This document shows positions 60,005-64,000 of a DNA stretch of 64,000 nucleotides, piece by piece. Position numbers and translations under genes: made by a program. Source of the DNA: Colimorpha_A sp045533115 (lineage in GTDB: Bacteria > Bacillota > Clostridia > Oscillospirales > CAG-272); contig JAZSHF010000005.1 of NCBI GenBank assembly GCA_045533115.1, positions 3,900 through 67,899 on the forward strand, read 5' to 3'. Position 1 is the stretch's first letter; every line of letters begins with the position of its first letter. The notes beneath the pieces are model-generated. The model was not told the origin of the DNA, did not search any database, and saw only the letters and a program-made list of their open reading frames with translations.

Positions 60005-61477
60005 TTAGTTATCAATTATATTGCCATACTCATCGTAATGAATAACGTTATAGATTTCTCCGTCAGCATTATAAAAGGTTCCGGTCTTTACTTCACCGTT
60101 TTCGTGGTAGTCGTAGCAGACCTTTTCGTCGGGATAGTAGTAGGTTTCGCTCGTGCGGATCTCGTTTTCATTATAGTGCGTTTCAATTTTGAGATTTCCG
60201 TCGGCGTCGTACTGATTTACCAATTTATAATTGCCGTTATCGTAGTATGTGAAGACGTTTCGGCTTCCGTCCTCAAATCCGCCAATATACTCAATTACGT
60301 AAGATTCTTCTTCCGCGTTATTGAAATTACGCGTTATGTCTATGATGCGTTTTTCTCTAATATTTCCGTTGTCAAAATAGCTTTCGAAGGTGAAAATATT
60401 GCCGTCAAGGGACTCTTTTTGTGAGAGCACTCCGGGTGAGCCGTATGTTTCTCTGTATATTACTTCTGTTCGTTCGGAATCGTTTTCAGAAGGAAGGGTG
60501 ATTCGCTTTTCAAAAACACTTCCGTCGGAGAAATATTCAATACTGACCTCGTTTCCGTCCTCATTATGATACATTTCATATTCAATAGTGCCGTCGTCAC
60601 GATATGAGCGCTGCCAAATGACTTTGCCGGTGGAGTCATTGAATTTAATGTACTCTTGCTCTGACCATATCTGATCTGTGTATTCGTGATAGCTGACATC
60701 GTGGCATTTCACGGTTCCGTCGGAAAGGTAAGTGAATTCGTAATTTTCGGTGATCCATTTTGTGCCGGAGTCATCTACTTTATAGTACACTCGCCGCTTA
60801 ACTCTATTCGAAAAGTCCTTAACCTCGTAGCTGTACTGGTCGTACATATCGTCGTATTGAGGTTTTCCGGTGTGCCAGAAGGTGCCGAGCTCTTCATCGT
60901 AAGTCGTTTCAACCTTTTCATTCACCTGAGAATACATTTCCCAGACGTCGCTTCCCGCTTTAATAGAAACGGTTTTTCCGTCAATAAGGTCTGCCATCAC
61001 GGCTTTCTGGGAGTCGGATAAGCCCAAGTCCTCAAGCTGACTCATCATTTCCGATTTTACGGCCTCGGCGTTTTCAGATTCTATTGTCATATTGATGTTA
61101 GCACCGGTGAATCTGAAGTTGCATTTATTGCCCTTCATTTCAGAGCCGCCGAAGTGCAGGATCTCAACGGTGAATTTGTAGGCGTGTCCTGCCGACGTCT
61201 TGGACGTGCTTTCGGACTTTGAGAAATAAAGAACCACGCCGTCTCCGACAATAAGCTCTGTGGATTCATTCGTCCCGTCATCTTTTTCGGTCGAAACAAT
61301 GATGTTTTTGCTTAAATGCTCCTTGACCTTTTCCATATCCATGGGAAGTTCTTTTACGTCACCGAAAACCTTTTCGAGGTTTTCGTTTGCCTGCTTGCCA
61401 GACATAAATGAGTCTGAACAAGAAAACATTGATAATACGATAAATATGGTTAAGATCAAACATGAAAAACGCTTCAT
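60005..61477 (-). CDS. Lipoprotein with MORN-type repeats
   Basis: 490 residues. Lipoprotein signal ends at SMFSC (Cys 20). The N-terminal half (about 25-230) has no domain that I recognise; the C-terminal half (about 240-490) is a run of 20-30-residue units with the (Y/F)xxDGxxxxxxxY pattern (YFDNGNIREKR, YYDNGNYKLVNQ, YHENGEVKTGT), similar to YwqK/MORN-variant repeats. Such repeats often bind partners at membranes. A promoter and an AAGAGGG site lie upstream. Transcribed alone. Confidence 0.85.
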   Translation of the reverse strand: MKRFSCLILTIFIVLSMFSCSDSFMSGKQANENLEKVFGDVKELPMDMEKVKEHLSKNIIVSTEKDDGTNESTELIVGDGVVLYFSKSESTSKTSAGHAYKFTVEILHFGGSEMKGNKCNFRFTGANINMTIESENAEAVKSEMMSQLEDLGLSDSQKAVMADLIDGKTVSIKAGSDVWEMYSQVNEKVETTYDEELGTFWHTGKPQYDDMYDQYSYEVKDFSNRVKRRVYYKVDDSGTKWITENYEFTYLSDGTVKCHDVSYHEYTDQIWSEQEYIKFNDSTGKVIWQRSYRDDGTIEYEMYHNEDGNEVSIEYFSDGSVFEKRITLPSENDSERTEVIYRETYGSPGVLSQKESLDGNIFTFESYFDNGNIREKRIIDITRNFNNAEEESYVIEYIGGFEDGSRNVFTYYDNGNYKLVNQYDADGNLKIETHYNENEIRTSETYYYPDEKVCYDYHENGEVKTGTFYNADGEIYNVIHYDEYGNIIDN

Positions 61478-61557
61478 AAAAAACCCTCTTTTCTGTAATT
61501 TTTGATGTTATACCGGGGATTGGGTCGACTTTTCCTTATATCGCTTTGCTTATTATC

Positions 61558-61586
61558 ATTATATCATAGTTTGGCTTAGTGTTCAA
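61558..61586 (-). promoter_or_regulatory. Promoter of the MORN lipoprotein
   Basis: Minus strand TTGAAC (61581-61586), 17-bp spacer, TATAAT (61558-61563). Confidence 0.7.
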
Positions 61587-61591
61587 GGGGT

Positions 61592-61622
61592 AATAAAAAT
61601 CCCCCGTATATAACGAGGGATT
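61592..61622. terminator. Orphan terminator-like hairpin
   Basis: AAATCCC / GGGATTT stem with TTTTTA on the minus strand, but no gene reads into it; perhaps left from a lost gene. Confidence 0.45.
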
Positions 61623-61647
61623 TCTGCTTCTGGTGCGGGTAGCGTGG

Positions 61648-61775
61648 TTTTCCACTTTTCTTGCTCGTGCAAGAAAAGTTACAAAAGAAACACGCCACAG
61701 AGGACAACGGGCTTGAATTTTGCCTATGCAAAATTCTGCACACGTTTTCCCCTTTGGAATCCCCTTTCTTTTTTT
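61648..61775. repeat. Family C repeat, copy 3
   Basis: CTTTTCTTGCTCGTGCAAG, AAGAAACACGCCACAGAGG, GCAAAATTCTGCACACG, CCCCTTTGGAATCCCC. Same layout as copies 1 and 2. Confidence 0.8.
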
Positions 61776-61813
61776 GCGTATAGTTAGTCGTCGCAAAACT
61801 TCGTATTCTACCC

Positions 61814-61842
61814 TTGACAAATCACACTTCAAATGTTATAAT
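61814..61842 (+). promoter_or_regulatory. Promoter of tRNA-Leu
   Basis: Perfect consensus TTGACA (61814-61819), 17-bp spacer, TATAAT (61837-61842). Confidence 0.85.
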
Positions 61843-61862
61843 ACATAGCGTCAACTAAATAT

Positions 61863-61949
61863 GCGGGTATGGCGGAATTGGCAGACGCGCTAGATACAGG
61901 TTCTAGTGACTTCACGGTCATACAGGTTCAAGTCCTGCTACCCGCACCA
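61863..61949 (+). tRNA. tRNA-Leu (CAG) with an odd anticodon loop
   Basis: 87 nt with CCA. Acceptor GCGGGTA / TACCCGC, long variable arm (TGAC-TTCAC-GGTCA region) as in leucine tRNAs. The anticodon stem CTAGA/TCTAG encloses loop TACAGGT, giving anticodon CAG but A where U33 is nearly invariant. The T-stem ACAGG/CCTGC has an A-C mismatch at its base. Promoter and terminator are strong, so it is expressed; the two deviations may mean a degraded or recombined tRNA. The AT-rich region starts just after it. Confidence 0.88.
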
Positions 61950-61957
61950 AAGCATTC

Positions 61958-62003
61958 AAACCCGAACCTTTTACCAATCGGTGAAACGTTCGGGTTTGTT
62001 GTT
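61958..62003 (+). terminator. Terminator of tRNA-Leu
   Basis: AAACCCGAAC / GTTCGGGTTT stem with a 20-base loop and T-rich tail. Confidence 0.8.
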
Positions 62004-62113
62004 TTCTTAAACGTTCATACATAAGTCTTTGTTTGTGGCAGTACGGAGTTAGTCGCTCTGTACTGCCACTTCTTCGTTTCAAAGAAATTTCGTACATAAA
62101 AGGAGATTTTGAA

Positions 62114-62272
62114 ATGAAGATTCTTAAAACAGTTGTTTTGATATTATTGATAGCAGTAAATTTACAGACTGGATATTATGCTTTGTTGTATAAGGCAACA
62201 ACATCAACAGGTGCTTTTCTAATATGTTTAGGTATCACCTTGTTTGTTGCAAGCGATGGCGGCATTAATTAA
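62114..62272 (+). CDS. Small two-helix membrane protein
   Basis: 52 residues from the ATG at 62114 (AAGGAG site): MKILKTVVLILLIAVNLQTG and a second hydrophobic stretch (GAFLICLGITLFVA), ending ASDGGIN. Almost all hydrophobic, lower GC than the genes to the left. Unknown function; such peptides occur in mobile or defence regions but nothing here proves that. Confidence 0.6.
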   Translation: MKILKTVVLILLIAVNLQTGYYALLYKATTSTGAFLICLGITLFVASDGGIN

Positions 62273-62320
62273 TACTAAAAATTATTACTATACAAATTAC
62301 CTCTTTACAAACTAAAATAG

Positions 62321-62359
62321 AAAAAGCTCTTTCAACACCTAACGATTGAAAGAGCTTTT
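62321..62359. terminator. Bidirectional terminator
   Basis: AAAAAGCTCTTTCAA / TTGAAAGAGCTTTTCT stem between the convergent small gene and the subtilase. Confidence 0.85.
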
Positions 62360-62362
62360 CTG

Positions 62363-64000
62363 TTATTCTATTTCTTCAACTTTGATGATATTTCTAAGAT
62401 GAATATTGTGGTGTATAAAGTTTTTACTATCTAATTGCTGCATAACTTCGTCATATACCGGTGCCTTTCCTTTTGGGTCACGTATAGTAAGAAGCAAACA
62501 GTATTCTTGTGACAATTGATAATTCTTGTCTGTAGCGTCTTGTTCTATAAAATCTCTGAACAATCCCTCAATTTTTAGATACCACTTTCTATCTTTTCCT
62601 AAATACCGTTCCTTATTAGAAGGTGTAACATCTCCTAAGTCTACGGCATATTTTTTTATCGGGTGAAATTTCTTTCCATATTTCACCAAAGTGCATTCGC
62701 GTTCAAAACCATTTTGCGGATAAACACCTTTAGTTCTTGAACTATAACAGTTATCTAACAATAGATTTTGTGCTTCGTCAATACCTTTTGGGTTTTTAAT
62801 TGTGGGCTTAGTGATATCTCTATCTTTTTCATTTTGATATGTTCCAAAGAAAATGTCAATATTTGACTGACAATATTCTCCTGCCTGCTTGTCATCAAGT
62901 AAAGATTTTGTAACAAGTGTTACAATAATTTGGCCTTTAAAATAACCATCCTCATCAATTAAACTTTCGGGATACGGAAAGTCAAACATTTCAATAAAAC
63001 TGCCCTTATCTAATGTATCACGCAAAATTAATGTTATTTCATCAGAGGAGTTATATAACATTTCATCCACGCTAGATGGTTTCCCAAATCCCATTTGACC
63101 AATTTTATCGGACATATTCATATTGCACCCTGTAGGATACTTGGCATTATGAATCAAGAGAGCTTTGATAAGTAGCGGATCGAAATTATTATTCATTAAA
63201 TATGATATTTCTGCAGCCATTCGAGTGACCCAAGGAGTTGAAAAACTTGTTCCAACATTATATGCGGGGGTCCCATCAATACCAAAAGAAGGTACACCCG
63301 TTATGTGAAGTTTTCCATTATGCATTCCCGCATTACCGCCATAAAAAACTAAATCGGGTTTTACAATACTACTTGGGCCCGGTCCTATCCTAGTAAAAGG
63401 AGATGGTGTGTTAGGTTCCGCATAGTCGTAAATTCCTTTATGTTCTGCAATAGAGCCAACCACTAGCGACCGCACTGAATCTGCAGATTTTGCAATTCTA
63501 GATTTCGGTAAATTTTTCTTAAAATTGCTACAATTTCCCGCGGACTTGATTATTAAAACATTGTTTTCATCTTGTATATTATCTAGAGCCATTCCAAAAT
63601 CCGAAAATTCATCTAGTTCTGCTTCTGTATCTGTCCCTAATGATAAATTCCAAATTTTAATATCATTATTTCTTTCGATGGCTTCACGTATGTGTTCAAC
63701 TAACTCATCTGCATAAATAGTTTCTTTCTTAGTATCTGGGTATACGGTTGCATCAAACAAGCGGACTCCTGGGAGTGATGTGTTTTTAGTATTATTTAAC
63801 TCATCGCCATATTCAATAATTCCAGATACAAATGTTCCGTGCGAGTTATCTTGATAAACATCCGGATAATTTTCGAAATGCTCTGCTGTTTTCCATGGCT
63901 TTAGGAATTCATTGTTTGCAATTCCAGTATCAAGGACACCAACAATCGGATATTCGGTATTTCCCAACGGAACTTTAGGGTCAACAACATTAGTATCATC
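62363..64000 (-). CDS. Subtilase (S8 family) peptidase, partial, N-terminus beyond the right edge
   Basis: At least 545 residues are visible, and the reading frame is open to the edge. Catalytic triad: Asp in VGVLDTGI, His in SHGTFVSGI, Ser in NVGTSFSTPW; oxyanion Asn in SAGNCSN. The C-terminal ~250 residues are not a known export or pro domain; there is no sign of a signal peptide in the visible part, so it may be cytoplasmic. The AT-rich codon use differs from the genes to the left. Subtilases of this kind often pair with an AAA ATPase in phage-defence loci (IetAS type); the partner, if any, would be outside the window. Confidence 0.8.
   Translation of the reverse strand, partial: DDTNVVDPKVPLGNTEYPIVGVLDTGIANNEFLKPWKTAEHFENYPDVYQDNSHGTFVSGIIEYGDELNNTKNTSLPGVRLFDATVYPDTKKETIYADELVEHIREAIERNNDIKIWNLSLGTDTEAELDEFSDFGMALDNIQDENNVLIIKSAGNCSNFKKNLPKSRIAKSADSVRSLVVGSIAEHKGIYDYAEPNTPSPFTRIGPGPSSIVKPDLVFYGGNAGMHNGKLHITGVPSFGIDGTPAYNVGTSFSTPWVTRMAAEISYLMNNNFDPLLIKALLIHNAKYPTGCNMNMSDKIGQMGFGKPSSVDEMLYNSSDEITLILRDTLDKGSFIEMFDFPYPESLIDEDGYFKGQIIVTLVTKSLLDDKQAGEYCQSNIDIFFGTYQNEKDRDITKPTIKNPKGIDEAQNLLLDNCYSSRTKGVYPQNGFERECTLVKYGKKFHPIKKYAVDLGDVTPSNKERYLGKDRKWYLKIEGLFRDFIEQDATDKNYQLSQEYCLLLTIRDPKGKAPVYDEVMQQLDSKNFIHHNIHLRNIIKVEEIE

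Overview
The window is a piece of a bacterial chromosome, almost certainly from an anaerobic Clostridia-type Bacillota. Direct support: the dnaA-dnaN-recF-remB-gyrB block, an S-box (SAM-I) leader before metK, ribonuclease Y, CdaA/CdaR, a RelA/SpoT-Dtd-HemZ block, a rubrerythrin/rubredoxin pair and a biotin-dependent Na+ decarboxylase cluster with no respiratory genes. The family or genus cannot be fixed from this window alone. The coding regions are GC-moderate; the last 2 kb are clearly AT-richer.

Layout. 0.1-7 kb (minus strand): gyrB, a RemB-like gene, recF, dnaN, then a DnaA-box cluster (probable oriC), then dnaA. 7.8-9.4 kb: rny. 9.8-11.1 kb: a Fur/PerR-type regulator with a reverse rubrerythrin and a rubredoxin. 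11.4-13.1 kb: a PepSY protein, a 48-residue lipoprotein divergent from a small XRE regulator around a 20-bp palindrome, and a RAYT-type transposase. 13.2-18.3 kb: a Na+-translocating decarboxylase cluster. 18.7-26.4 kb: tRNA-Arg, tadA, endonuclease IV, two secreted or anchored proteins, rlmH, a metallo-hydrolase and an SbcD-like phosphoesterase. 26.9-41.2 kb: folA-metK under a SAM-I riboswitch, a lipid/polysaccharide flippase, hemZ-dtd-relA-recJ, a flavoprotein, cdaR-cdaA. 41.6-46.5 kb: glyA, a DEDDh exonuclease, a PyrE-like protein, murI and an HD nucleotidase. 46.9-59.5 kb: one long operon for a carbohydrate-type ABC importer with a giant binding protein, two permease pairs, an NHL-TPR-Yip1 membrane protein and a large secreted DUF5696-like protein, behind a strong promoter and a ~270-nt structured leader. 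60-62 kb: a MORN-repeat lipoprotein and tRNA-Leu. 62-64 kb: AT-rich accessory DNA with a tiny membrane protein and a subtilase that runs off the right edge.

The most striking global feature is repeat load. Nearly every non-coding gap holds palindromic elements of at least five families: (A) short REP-like hairpins with a GTAG foot and variable cores; (B) long inverted-repeat elements built on CCTTCTCC/GGAGAAGG or CCTTCCCC/GGGGAAGG ends with GGATGAGGTG inside; (C) a ~130-bp element present three times; (D) a CATTCTGAG element; (E) a hairpin array spaced by ATGATG. The RAYT gene at 12.6-13.1 kb contains, inside its own reading frame, two identical 26-bp REPs in inverted orientation, matching the dispersed family A. 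RAYT proteins are known partners of REPs, so the window seems to hold both the enzyme and its substrates.
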